From: Nocardiopsis ansamitocini
GTDB taxonomy: Bacteria; Actinomycetota; Actinomycetes; Streptosporangiales; Streptosporangiaceae
DNA: 64,000 nucleotides
Assembly: GCF_030268225.1 (NCBI RefSeq)
Contig: NZ_BSQG01000004.1
Coordinates: forward strand, 372,001-436,000
Direction: 5' to 3'
Shown here: positions 7,604 to 16,009 of the stretch, one piece after another
How positions within the stretch are numbered: the stretch's first letter is position 1
Layout: every line of letters begins with the position of its first letter
Program-made: the position numbers and the translations under genes
Notes under the pieces: model-generated
The model's database searches: none
Told to the model about the DNA's origin: nothing
Seen by the model: the letters and a program-made list of their open reading frames with translations, nothing else

Positions 7604-9160
7604 GTGACAGCCACGCCCCTGACCGTCAGTTCCGTGATCGCCGGAGAGCCGGCCCCCGGCACCGCGGGCACCTACCTCTCCACCAACCCTTCCCGAACCG
7701 AAGAGGTCGTGGCCGAGGTCCGCCTGTCCGGACGCGCCGACTTCACCGCCGCCTGCCGGGCGGCCAAGGAGGCCCAGGCCACCTGGGCGCGCACCCCCGC
7801 CCCCGTGCGTGGCCAGGTCATCGCCAACTTCGGCGACCTGGTGAGCGCGAACAAGGAGGCGTTGGCCCAGATCGTCACTCGCGACATCGGCAAGACGCTG
7901 GCCGAGGCGCGTGGTGAGGTGCAGGAGATCATCGACACCGCGGAGTTCTTCCGCGGCGAGGGGCGCAGGCTCTACGGCCAGACGGTGCCATCGGAGATGC
8001 CCGACAAGCAGTTGTTCACCTTCCGCAATCCGTTGGGCGTGGCCGCGATCATCACCGCGGGCAACTTCCCCGTGGCCGTCCCCGCCTGGTACATCATTCC
8101 CGCACTGCTGAGCGGCAACGCGGTGGTGTGGAAGCCGGCCGAGTACTCGGCCGGGTGCGCGTGGGCGTTCCACGAGCTGCTGGTGCGGGCGGGTGCGCCG
8201 CGCGGGGTGGTCAACCTGGTCTATGCCGAGGGGGAGGAGACCTTCGCCGGACTGGAGCAGGCGCTGGACGAGGGCCTGGTGGACAAGGTCGGATTCACCG
8301 GCTCCAGCGCCGTGGGCGTGCGCGTGGGCGAGCTGTGCGGGCGGCACCTGCAGAACCCGTGCCTGGAACTGGGCGGCAAGAACCCGATGGTGATCACCGA
8401 GGACGCCGACCTTGAGTTGGCGGTGGAAGGAGCCCTGTTCTCCGGGTTCGGCACCGCCGGGCAGCGCTGCACCTCGCTGGGGACGGCGATCGTGCACGAG
8501 TCGGTGCACGACCGCTTCGTGGAACTGCTGGCCGAGGCAGCGGGCAAGGCCGCGGTCGGCGACCCGACGCAGGACGTGCTGTACGGACCGATGATCAACG
8601 AGCGCTTCGCCGAGCGGTACGAGTCCTACCTGGGCTGGATCGGCGACCACCACCGGGTGCTGGGCTCCACCGGTACCGGGCGCATCGGCGCCGCCAACCC
8701 GCGCGAGGGATTCGTGGGGGACGCCGAGGCCGGCCTGTTCTACCACCCGGTGATCCTGGACGGGGTGCGCGCCGACGACCGGGTCTTTCGCGAGGAGACG
8801 TTCGGGCCGATCATCGGGGTGGCCTCCTACACGCGGCTGGAGGAGGCCGTCGAGTTGGCGAACCTGCCCGGCTACGGGTTGTCCTGCTCGATCTACACCA
8901 CCGACCCGGCCAAGGCGTTCGCCTACCGCGCGGGAATCGGGGCCGGGATGGTCAGCGTCAACAACTCCACCTCCGGCGCCGAGGCGCACCTGCCCTTCGG
9001 CGGCAACGGGCGCTCCGGCAACGGCGGGCGGCTCTCCGGGGTGTGGGTGCTCGACCAGTTCACCCGCTGGCAGTCACTGAACTGGGACTACTCCGGTCGC
9101 CTGCAGAAGGCGCAGATGGAGGGCCCGCAGATCGAGGCGCAGCCGGACTTCCGGCTCTAG
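7604..9160 (+). CDS. NAD(P)-dependent aldehyde dehydrogenase, inositol-cluster type
   Basis: A 518-residue ALDH-superfamily enzyme starting at GTG 7604, with GGAG 5 bases upstream. The catalytic Glu lies in LELGGKNPM and the nucleophile Cys in GTAGQRCTSLG; a cofactor-binding FTGSSAVG and the late PFGGNGRSGNGG complete the pattern. The C-terminal features look more like the ALDH7 group than methylmalonate-semialdehyde dehydrogenase: the GQRCMA motif of MmsA/IolA is absent. The substrate is therefore uncertain. Position beside the inositol regulator suggests it oxidises a semialdehyde of that pathway. A hairpin follows the stop. Confidence 0.85.
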   Translation: MTATPLTVSSVIAGEPAPGTAGTYLSTNPSRTEEVVAEVRLSGRADFTAACRAAKEAQATWARTPAPVRGQVIANFGDLVSANKEALAQIVTRDIGKTLAEARGEVQEIIDTAEFFRGEGRRLYGQTVPSEMPDKQLFTFRNPLGVAAIITAGNFPVAVPAWYIIPALLSGNAVVWKPAEYSAGCAWAFHELLVRAGAPRGVVNLVYAEGEETFAGLEQALDEGLVDKVGFTGSSAVGVRVGELCGRHLQNPCLELGGKNPMVITEDADLELAVEGALFSGFGTAGQRCTSLGTAIVHESVHDRFVELLAEAAGKAAVGDPTQDVLYGPMINERFAERYESYLGWIGDHHRVLGSTGTGRIGAANPREGFVGDAEAGLFYHPVILDGVRADDRVFREETFGPIIGVASYTRLEEAVELANLPGYGLSCSIYTTDPAKAFAYRAGIGAGMVSVNNSTSGAEAHLPFGGNGRSGNGGRLSGVWVLDQFTRWQSLNWDYSGRLQKAQMEGPQIEAQPDFRL

Positions 9161-9165
9161 GCAGC

Positions 9166-9208
9166 GGGGCCGCGTCGTCCTCGGACCGGCCGGGGGCGAC
9201 ACGGCCCC
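9166..9208 (+). terminator. Terminator hairpin after the aldehyde dehydrogenase
   Basis: Arms GGGGCCGCGTCG (9166-9177) and CGACACGGCCCC (9197-9208) pair over 11 of 12 positions. It begins 6 bp after the stop codon. Confidence 0.5.
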
Positions 9209-9687
9209 GTACGCACAGCGGCTGCGTGCGGTAAAGACTCGGCGGTTTCCCTGACCGGTTCCGCGCGGTGTCCGTTGCAGGGGCCGTGATGCCGGTGCCC
9301 GGTCATGATCTGCGGCCTCGTGGCCGGGGTGGTCCTCTGGGGCGGGTGCGGGGACGACGACCGGGCGGACGTCCTTGCCTGGATCGGCTCCGGCGCGCCG
9401 CTGTTTCGCACGGACGGGCCGGCCGTAGCGCCCAGGCACCTCTTTCCACCTGTTTCGCGCTGCTGGACGATGCCGGCCGCACGGTAGCGATGGTGGACCG
9501 TGCCCCGATGGGGTGCGTACTGCTCGGGGGGGCACGTCGCCGAGGGCGGGGACCCGCGCCGGAGCGCCGAGCGGGGGCGGGAAGGGTTCGCGCTGGGCCC
9601 CGGAGTCCCATCCGTCCTTCGGGGACCGGCCGGCGAGACGGAGAGCCCGGCACCGCCCGCGGCAGCGGATCGCGACACGGAACACGG
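9209..9687. other. Intergenic region without a gene
   Basis: Nearly 480 bp between two converging genes. Several frames stay open on both strands, but none has a plausible start with a ribosome site or a recognisable protein. I see no repeat or RNA gene in it. Confidence 0.5.
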
Positions 9688-9732
9688 GCCCTGCCGTACT
9701 CGCCGGCCGGACGGGTCCGGGCACGGCAGGGC
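9688..9732 (-). terminator. Terminator hairpin after 6-phosphogluconate dehydrogenase
   Basis: Perfect 10-bp arms GCCCTGCCGT (9688-9697) and ACGGCAGGGC (9723-9732), enclosing a nested CCGGAC-GG-GTCCGG hairpin. It begins 10 bp past the gnd stop. Confidence 0.6.
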
Positions 9733-9741
9733 GACGGGCGC

Positions 9742-11193
9742 CTACTCCGCGGAGATCTGCACCTCGCTGCGGTCTCCCGACCAGAGGGTGTGGAAGACGC
9801 CCTTCTTGTCGGTGCGACGGTAGGTGTGCGCGCCGAAGAAGTCCCGTTGGGCCTGGACCAGCGCGGCGGGCAGGCGCTCGGAGGCCAGCGCGTCGTAGTA
9901 GCTCAGCGCAGAGGCGAAGCCGGGGATCGGGATGCCCGACAGCGCGGCGGTGGCCACGATCCGGCGCCAGGCGTCCTCGCCGTCGGTGACGGCCCTGGCG
10001 AAGTAGGGGTCCTCCAGGAGGGTCGCGATGTCGGGGTTGGCGTCGTACGCCTCGACGATGCGGTTGAGGAACTGGGCGCGGATGATGCAGCCGCCGCGCC
10101 AGATCTTGGCGATGTCGCCCTTGTTGATGTCCCAGCCGTACTCCTGGGCCCCCGCGATGATCGCGTCGAACCCCTGGGCGTAGGCGACGACCTTGGACGC
10201 GTAGAGCGCTGCGCGGACGTCGTCCTCAAAGCTGGAGCTGGGCTTTTGGATGTCGGGGCGCCACGTGATGGCGCCGCGCACGGCGGCCCGCTGGCCGGGC
10301 TTGGCCGACACCGAGCGGGCGAACACGGCCTCGGCTATACCGCCGACGGGAACCCCCAGGCCGAGGGCGTTCTGCACGGTCCACACACCGGTGCCCTTGG
10401 ATCCGGCCTGGTCCAGGATGACGTCGACCAGCGGCTTCTCGGTTTCGGCGTCCTTTTGGCGCAGCACCTCGGCGGTGATCTCGATGAGGTAGCTCTCCAG
10501 GTCGCCCTCGTTCCACTGGGCGAAGACATCGGCGATCGCCTCTGGGTCGTGCCCGGCGACACGGCGCAGCAGGTCGTAGGACTCGGCGATGAGCTGCATG
10601 TCGGCGTACTCGATGCCGTTGTGGATCATCTTGACGAAGTGGCCGGCGCCGTCGGTCCCCACGTGGGTGACGCACGGTTCGCCCTCCGCGACGGCGGCGA
10701 TCGAGGCGAGGATCGGGCCCAGGGTCGCGTAGGCCTCGGCGGAACCGCCGGGCATGATCGAGGGGCCCTTGAGCGCGCCCTCCTCGCCCCCGGAGATTCC
10801 GGCGCCCACGAAGTTGAGGCCGCGCTTCTTGGCCGCGCCCTCCCGGCGGATCGTGTCGTGGAAGTTGGCGTTGCCGCCGTCCACGATGATGTCGCCCTCC
10901 TCGAAGAGGTCGCTCAACTGGTCGATGACGGCGTCGGTCCCTGCTCCGGCCTGCACCATGATGATCGCGGTGCGCGGCTTGGACAGGGAGTCCACGAAGT
11001 CCTCGACGGACTCCGAGGCGATGAACCCGGCCTCGGGGTGGTCGGCGACGAGGGTACGTGTCTTCTCCGGGGAGCGGTTGTAGACGGCGACGGTGTTGCC
11101 CGCTCGGCTGGCGAGGTTGCGGGCGAGGTTGGAGCCCATGACCGCAAGCCCCACCACCCCGATGTTGGCGCGTGCCTCGTGCGTTTCACCCAT
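9742..11193 (-). CDS. gndA: 6-phosphogluconate dehydrogenase, decarboxylating
   Basis: Oxidative pentose-phosphate pathway enzyme (EC 1.1.1.44) producing ribulose 5-phosphate, CO2 and NADPH. The 483 residues match the long, NADP-type family. ATG 11193 is set by AAGGAG 7 bases upstream. The N-terminal Rossmann motif is GLAVMGSNLARNLA; the substrate region has GAGISGGEEGALKGP, and the catalytic Lys and Asn lie in KMIHNGIEYADMQ. The all-helical C-terminal domain runs to the end. It is a single-gene unit with its own terminator. In-frame codons upstream of ATG 11193 show no homology. Confidence 0.96.
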   Translation of the reverse strand: MGETHEARANIGVVGLAVMGSNLARNLASRAGNTVAVYNRSPEKTRTLVADHPEAGFIASESVEDFVDSLSKPRTAIIMVQAGAGTDAVIDQLSDLFEEGDIIVDGGNANFHDTIRREGAAKKRGLNFVGAGISGGEEGALKGPSIMPGGSAEAYATLGPILASIAAVAEGEPCVTHVGTDGAGHFVKMIHNGIEYADMQLIAESYDLLRRVAGHDPEAIADVFAQWNEGDLESYLIEITAEVLRQKDAETEKPLVDVILDQAGSKGTGVWTVQNALGLGVPVGGIAEAVFARSVSAKPGQRAAVRGAITWRPDIQKPSSSFEDDVRAALYASKVVAYAQGFDAIIAGAQEYGWDINKGDIAKIWRGGCIIRAQFLNRIVEAYDANPDIATLLEDPYFARAVTDGEDAWRRIVATAALSGIPIPGFASALSYYDALASERLPAALVQAQRDFFGAHTYRRTDKKGVFHTLWSGDRSEVQISAE

Positions 11194-11563
11194 GCGTGTG
11201 CTCCTTGATCCGCGGGGAGCTTCCTCCCCTGCCTGTCCCCTGCGTTCGGCGGTGCCCCTACCCAGGAGCAACCGCTCGGCCACCTTGTCCAACAGCCCGG
11301 ATCGGCGTCGGCGCCGCGGAGCGGCGGAGCGATGTCCGGCGCGACGCGCACGCGGGCGCGGACCGGGCCGCGCGCGGCCCTCGTGTTGCCCGCCCCTGCC
11401 GGTGGTCGGCACCAACGTAGCGGCCTCACCAGGCCGGGGACGGGATTGGGTGGGGCGGAAGAGTTAACCAGAACGACAAAATGAGGTATTGCTCAACAAT
11501 CCTTCAATACATTAAGTTTTCGGATCAGCACTGACCGGAACCGCGATCCGAAAGTGAACAATT
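11194..11563. other. Divergent intergenic region with an AT-rich patch
   Basis: 370 bp between the starts of gndA (minus) and the secreted C15-like gene (plus). The part nearer gndA is GC-rich and featureless. From about 11461 to 11525 the base composition turns AT-rich, ending just before the plus-strand gene, and probably holds its promoter; I cannot pick a convincing -35/-10 pair. No small gene is visible. Confidence 0.45.
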
Positions 11564-12862
11564 ATGGCGAGAACCCGCACGGCCGCTCGACTCCTTGCCG
11601 GAGCAGTCATGATCACCCCACTGTTGATGGCGGCGTCGCCCGCCGCGGCAGGCCCCGGCAACGGGCCCCGCGCCTGCCTGGACCACGACGGCGCCACCGT
11701 CGAGGAGGCGCGGGTGGACGAGGCCGCGGTCAAGGAGATCCTGGAGCGTTCGGGCTTCGACGCCCCCGTGCGCGAGTTCACCGCGGCGCTGTGCAAGGCG
11801 CGCACCCAGCGCGCGGCCGAGGCGCTGGTGGAGCGGCACGGGGAGCGGCTGTGGCGCTCGGCGGTGGACCGGGTCCAGGACAAGGGCAAGGGCAAGGGAC
11901 CGAAGGCCGGGTCCTTGAGCGCCGGGGACGACCGTCCGCTGTACTGGGCCCGCTTGTCCATGACCGGTGCGCTGAACAACTGGTCGCCGGGCTTCGCTCT
12001 CTCCGAGGAGGCCCGCGCCGACCTCGTGGCCCGGATGGAGCGCAGCTCACGCGGCTACTCCAGCCTGGAGAAGCCGGCTCGCAAGGGCGTGACGCGCATC
12101 GTGGTGACCGGTTTCGACCCCTTCCGGCTGGACAACGACATCCGCCAGGGCAACCCTTCGGGGGCCGCCGCCCTGGCCCTGGACGGCACCCGCGTGGAGA
12201 CCGGTGCGGGGACCGTGGTCATCGAGACAGCGATGTTCCCGGTGCGCTGGCGCGACTTCACCGACGGCATCGTGGAGGAGGCGCTGCTGCCGGCCTACAC
12301 CGGGCGCACGACCGCCGACGCGGTGATCACCGTCAGCCAGGGCCGCGCGGGACGCTTCGACCTGGAGGCGTACAACGGCGCGTGGCGCGCTGGCTCCCCC
12401 GACAATGAGATGGCCGGCACCCCTGAGCAGGTGCCCGTCCCGCGGGGCGTACCCACCGTGCGCCCCCAGCCCCAGTGGACGGAGTCCACGCTTCCGCACG
12501 ACGCGGTCATCGCCGCCTGGACCGGGGTGTTCCCCGTCTACGACAACACCCAGGTCACCGAGATCCCGGCCGGTTCCGACCAGCAGGTGGCCCGGCCCGA
12601 CGGTCCCACCGAGGGCTCCACGGCGCGCTCGGGCGGCGGGGGCAACTACCTGTCCAACGAGATCGCCTATCGCAACACCCTGCTGCGCGACGGGTTCGGC
12701 AGCGGCATTCCCGCTGGGCACGTGCACACACCGATCCTGTCCTTCGGCGGGGACAACACCGACGCGGTCTCGGACCCGGTGTTCGAACAGAACCGCACCG
12801 CGATCGTCGACCAGGTCGCGGCGATCGTCGAGGTGATCGCCAACGAGACCGTCGGCGACTGA
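11564..12862 (+). CDS. Secreted pyroglutamyl-peptidase-I-like (C15 fold) protein lacking the catalytic Cys
   Basis: 432 residues. Residues 1-29 form a signal peptide (RTAARL, hydrophobic core, ASPAAAG). After a charged leader of about 145 residues comes a domain with the landmarks of pyrrolidone-carboxylate peptidases: VVTGFDPF (residues 181-187), a Glu in RFDLEAYN (268), GGNYLSNEIAYR (359-370) and AGHVHTP (384-390). In the peptidases the third motif holds the nucleophile as TYVCN; here the aligned residue is Ser364. The His (388) and Glu appear kept. The protein therefore may be a serine variant or a non-catalytic binder. It is longer than the usual 210-residue enzymes and exported, unlike them. 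A strong hairpin follows. Confidence 0.75.
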   Translation: MARTRTAARLLAGAVMITPLLMAASPAAAGPGNGPRACLDHDGATVEEARVDEAAVKEILERSGFDAPVREFTAALCKARTQRAAEALVERHGERLWRSAVDRVQDKGKGKGPKAGSLSAGDDRPLYWARLSMTGALNNWSPGFALSEEARADLVARMERSSRGYSSLEKPARKGVTRIVVTGFDPFRLDNDIRQGNPSGAAALALDGTRVETGAGTVVIETAMFPVRWRDFTDGIVEEALLPAYTGRTTADAVITVSQGRAGRFDLEAYNGAWRAGSPDNEMAGTPEQVPVPRGVPTVRPQPQWTESTLPHDAVIAAWTGVFPVYDNTQVTEIPAGSDQQVARPDGPTEGSTARSGGGGNYLSNEIAYRNTLLRDGFGSGIPAGHVHTPILSFGGDNTDAVSDPVFEQNRTAIVDQVAAIVEVIANETVGD

Positions 12863-12880
12863 CCCCTGGCCATCGACACG

Positions 12881-12918
12881 CGGTGGGCCCGCACAGGATC
12901 TCCTGCGCGGGCCCACCG
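12881..12918. terminator. Bidirectional terminator between converging genes
   Basis: An 18-bp stem with one mismatch: arms CGGTGGGCCCGC (12881-12892) and GCGGGCCCACCG (12907-12918), extended inward by CAGGA/TCCTG. It lies 18 bp after the C15-like gene and 20 bp after the stop of the leftward dehydrogenase, so it can serve both. Confidence 0.8.
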
Positions 12919-12938
12919 GATCGGGACGGGCAGCCGGG

Positions 12939-14072
12939 TCACGGGTGCATGATCACCTTGGTGTAGCCCTCTTCCCGGCGGTCGAACCGCTCGTAGGACA
13001 CCGCGGCGTCGGCCAGGGGAACCTCCTTGGTCACCACGAACGACGGAGTCGCCTTGCCCGTGGTGATGAGGTCGCGCAACTGGCGGTTGTAGCTCTTCAC
13101 GTTGGCCTGGCCGGTACCCATGCGCAGGCCCTTCTCGAACATCTTGCCGACCTCGAAGAGCAGGCGGCCGTGCTTGGACTCCTCGTCGACGCCGCCGGGG
13201 TCCGAGGGCAGGTAGAGACCGGGCACGCCCAGGGCGCCCGTGGGCCGGACGGTGTGCACCAGCGCGTTGAGTACGACCGCGGGCTCCTCCTTGCCGGGGT
13301 CGGAGTATCCGCGGGCCTGGTAGCCCACGGCGTCCACGCCCTTGTCCACCCCGCCGTCGGTGGCGTCGCGGATCTGCTCGGCGGGGTCCCCTGTGGTGAA
13401 GTCGACCGGGACCGCGCCCATCTGCTCGGCGAGCCGCAGCCGCTCAGGGACCTGGTCGACCACGAACACCTGGGAGGCACCGCGCAGGAAGGCGGAGTAG
13501 GCGGCCATCAGCCCGACCGGCCCCGCGCCGTAGACGGCCACCGTCTCCCCCGGGCTGACGTCGGCGAGCTCGCAGCCGTGGTAGCCGGTGGGGAAGATGT
13601 CGGCCAGCATCGCGTAGTCGGCCTCGTGGTCGGTTCCCGGCGGCAGGACCAGGCAGTTGAAGTCGGCGTAGGGAACCCGCAGATACTCTGCCTGGCCGCC
13701 GGGGTAGGGCCCCATGGCCACATAACCGTAGGCCCCACCGGCGAACCCCGGGTTGACCGTCAGGCAGAACCCGGTCTTCCCCGCGAGGCAGTTGCGACAG
13801 AAGCCGCAGGCCACGTTGAAGGGCATGACCACGCGGTCGCCCTTGCGCAGCGTCGAGACTCCTGATCCCAGTTCCTCGATGATCCCCATGTTCTCGTGCC
13901 CGAAGACGATGCCGGGCTGGGCGTCGGTACGGCCCTCGTACATGTGCAGGTCCGAACCGCAGATGCAGGTCGAGGTCACCCGTACGAGCACGTCGTTGGG
14001 ATGCTCGATGCGCGGATCGGGGACGTCTTCGACGTTGACGTCGTAGGGCCCGCGGTAGACGACTGCTCTCAT
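12939..14072 (-). CDS. fdhA: Zinc-dependent dehydrogenase, glutathione-independent formaldehyde dehydrogenase type
   Basis: 377 residues from ATG 14072 (GGGAG 6 bases upstream). Medium-chain dehydrogenase fold: catalytic-zinc motif CICGSDLHMYEG, then GHENMGIIEELGSG; structural-zinc cysteines in CGFCRNCLAGKTGFC; Rossmann motif VAVYGAGPVGLMAA. The segments AYGYVAMGPYPGGQAEYLRVPYAD and VDAVGYQARGY are characteristic of the Pseudomonas FdhA-like group, which oxidises formaldehyde or dismutates aldehydes with tightly bound NAD. It may protect against formaldehyde or act on other aldehydes. It stands alone on its strand; the next leftward gene is 67 bp upstream of it. Confidence 0.85.
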   Translation of the reverse strand: MRAVVYRGPYDVNVEDVPDPRIEHPNDVLVRVTSTCICGSDLHMYEGRTDAQPGIVFGHENMGIIEELGSGVSTLRKGDRVVMPFNVACGFCRNCLAGKTGFCLTVNPGFAGGAYGYVAMGPYPGGQAEYLRVPYADFNCLVLPPGTDHEADYAMLADIFPTGYHGCELADVSPGETVAVYGAGPVGLMAAYSAFLRGASQVFVVDQVPERLRLAEQMGAVPVDFTTGDPAEQIRDATDGGVDKGVDAVGYQARGYSDPGKEEPAVVLNALVHTVRPTGALGVPGLYLPSDPGGVDEESKHGRLLFEVGKMFEKGLRMGTGQANVKSYNRQLRDLITTGKATPSFVVTKEVPLADAAVSYERFDRREEGYTKVIMHP

Positions 14073-14139
14073 GGTGTGCTCCCAGCGTCGGTCGGTGTCC
14101 GGGCCGGCCGGCCCGGACCGTTCGTGCGCGGCGCCTTCC

Positions 14140-14589
14140 TCACGGGGGCGGTCCGGCCTCATGGCCGGGCACCCCTGCCGTGCGGCGCCGTTCCTTCATC
14201 TCCGACTCCTGGACGTGGCGCACTCCCCCGAGCAGCGCCTCGCGGACCGTGCGCTCCGCGTCGCGAAAATGCGTGTAGTAGCCGTCGTCGTACTCTTCGA
14301 CGAGCTGGTAGGTCCAACGGCCCTCGATGACGTTGCGGCCCACGAGCGAGTGCTCGATCCCGGCCGCGAGCTCCTCGTGTCCGCCGGCCCTGAGCCGCGT
14401 GACGACCTCGTCGAGTTTGAGATCGGCTTCCCCGGTGAGCCGGTGCATCGCGTACAGGTGGCCACGGGCACACTCCACGATCTCCAGCGCCTCGGTGAGC
14501 CGACCTGCCGCTTCGACAGCGGCGGCGTCCGCTCCGGGCGGACGCCGGTCGGCACCGGGACCGCCCGCGGATGCGTCCAGGTTCTCCAT
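14140..14589 (-). CDS. Conserved actinobacterial protein of unknown function
   Basis: 149 residues from ATG 14589; the start is uncertain because no clear ribosome site is seen, and in-frame codons continue upstream to 14724. The sequence is helical and charged, with GRLTEALEIVECARGHLYAMHRL early, a central HSLVGRNVIEGRWTYQLVEEYDDGYY, and a C-terminal ESEMKERRRT. I recall similar short proteins in streptomycetes, all without a known role. It has no membrane segment or signal peptide. Divergent from the PCD-like gene at 14739. Confidence 0.65.
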   Translation of the reverse strand: MENLDASAGGPGADRRPPGADAAAVEAAGRLTEALEIVECARGHLYAMHRLTGEADLKLDEVVTRLRAGGHEELAAGIEHSLVGRNVIEGRWTYQLVEEYDDGYYTHFRDAERTVREALLGGVRHVQESEMKERRRTAGVPGHEAGPPP

Positions 14590-14738
14590 GCCGGGCCGCT
14601 GCCCCCGGAGGCTCCGTTCCATGCACACGCCCGGCGCGGCACCGGACCGGCGGCGATGCCGCACGAATGTGGTCAACGGCCGCGCCTCGGGTAGCCGCCG
14701 TGGCCAGAGGGACGACCCGCACACGGAGGAGGCCGGAC

Positions 14739-15056
14739 ATGGACGCCTTGACCAGGGACGAGATCGACACCGCGCTGAGCGCGCTGGGCAACTGGGAGTA
14801 CCAGGCGGGAGTACTGGCCCGGCTGGCCCGCACCGACGACCCCGAAGGGCTCGGCCGCGCGTTCGACCAGGCCGCGGGCAAGGACCGCGACCACGTGGAC
14901 GCGGTGGACACCCCCAACGGACTGGTGCTGCGCGTACGCACTCCGGGGACCGACACGGTGACCGCGGTGGACGTCGAGGTGGCCGCGCGCCTGGAACAGG
15001 TCATCGAACTGGGCGGTGCCGATTCCGTGCCCCCGGCCCCGCGGGAGAGGGGCTGA
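14739..15056 (+). CDS. Pterin-carbinolamine-dehydratase-like small protein (degenerate)
   Basis: 105 residues from ATG 14739, with a strong GGAGGAGG ribosome site ending 6 bases upstream. The pattern (LTRDEIDTALSALGNWEY, a helix around GRAFDQAAGKDRDHVDAV, then VDVEVAARLEQVI) follows the 4a-hydroxytetrahydrobiopterin dehydratase fold. The family's active site needs a cluster of histidines (about three); here only one His, in DRDHVDAV, remains, so catalysis is doubtful. A role as a structural or binding relative (DCoH-like) is possible. It ends 13 bp from a converging gene. Confidence 0.6.
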   Translation: MDALTRDEIDTALSALGNWEYQAGVLARLARTDDPEGLGRAFDQAAGKDRDHVDAVDTPNGLVLRVRTPGTDTVTAVDVEVAARLEQVIELGGADSVPPAPRERG

Positions 15057-15069
15057 ACCTCCCGCAGGT

Positions 15070-15819
15070 CTAAGGAGCGGCCGGGAAGCCCAGCGCGAGG
15101 TACTCGTATTCGCTGTTGCCGATGGCCTCGTCCGCGTCGCGGTCGACGACCACGGCCAGGTAGAGATCGTCCTCCCAGTCGGCGATCGGAACGGCGCGGT
15201 CGCGAGCGTCGTGGACGGTGTCGTAGTAGGCGGCCCGCGCACCGTCGGGCGTGTCCCGCAGGCGGGTCCCCACCAGGTGGTTGTGCCGGTCGGTACCCAG
15301 AAAAAGGATGCCGCTGCTGTACTCGGTGTCGGCGGCTCCCGTGCCCGGCGCCATGCACAAAACGTCCTCGAGTTCGGTGTCGCTGTCCAGGGAGAACACC
15401 GAGTCGTCGGTCCAGGCGCAGATCCGGACCGGGGTCTCCTCGTCCAGGTCGGGGACGCGGAGTTCGAAGGGGAGACGCTCCAAGGCGACCTGGGAGGTGC
15501 GGGAATCGCCGGAGCCCGCGTCGGCCGCCACCCCAACGGTGGTCCCGCTCTGGACGACCTCGATGCCCAGCCGAGGAGTGCGGGGCAGGCCGTCCGGGCC
15601 TCCTTGTCCCGGTTGTTCCTGCTGCGACGGTTCGGGCGTGACCGGCGCCGACGCGGACTCCCCGACCGCCCCTTGGCCGCCGGAGGCGACGATGGCGTAG
15701 ATCGCGGCGACGGCGCCGGCACATGCGACCACCGCGAAGACCACGACCAGGGCGGTGACGGAAACCGCGGTGGGGTGCGGAGCGCGGCCGTGGTTTTGAT
15801 GGTGGGGGTGGTGATCCAT
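15070..15819 (-). CDS. Membrane-anchored extracytoplasmic protein, function unknown
   Basis: 249 residues. A His-rich N-terminus (MDHHPHHQNH) is followed by one transmembrane helix (about residues 19-45, VSVTALVVVFAVVACAGAVA), then a Pro/Gln-rich linker and an acidic outer domain of about 170 residues with two Cys (in RICAW and VLCMAP) that could form a disulphide. I recognise no family. ATG 15819 is preceded by GAGGA. It converges on the PCD-like gene and is divergent from the MFS gene at 16010. Confidence 0.7.
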   Translation of the reverse strand: MDHHPHHQNHGRAPHPTAVSVTALVVVFAVVACAGAVAAIYAIVASGGQGAVGESASAPVTPEPSQQEQPGQGGPDGLPRTPRLGIEVVQSGTTVGVAADAGSGDSRTSQVALERLPFELRVPDLDEETPVRICAWTDDSVFSLDSDTELEDVLCMAPGTGAADTEYSSGILFLGTDRHNHLVGTRLRDTPDGARAAYYDTVHDARDRAVPIADWEDDLYLAVVVDRDADEAIGNSEYEYLALGFPAAP

Positions 15820-16009
15820 TGGGGGGTTCCTCGTCGCGGTGGAGGGGCGGTGCGGCCGGGGTGCTCCGGGCCATCTTGCCCGGTCCGCGCGGGGTGCGCC
15901 TGGGGCAATGTACTCAGGTTTACCCGGGGGACGTCCGCCCTGCCCAAGAAAACACCCGATGATGGGCCCTCCCTGTCGCCCGTGCCGACGCCTGGGCTAG
16001 AAAGGAACG

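Noticed and set aside
6530-8989. Very long minus-strand extension of iolC (total 1139 codons)
   Set aside because: Only the part from ATG 6529 is IolC; the remainder runs antisense through the GntR and aldehyde dehydrogenase genes.
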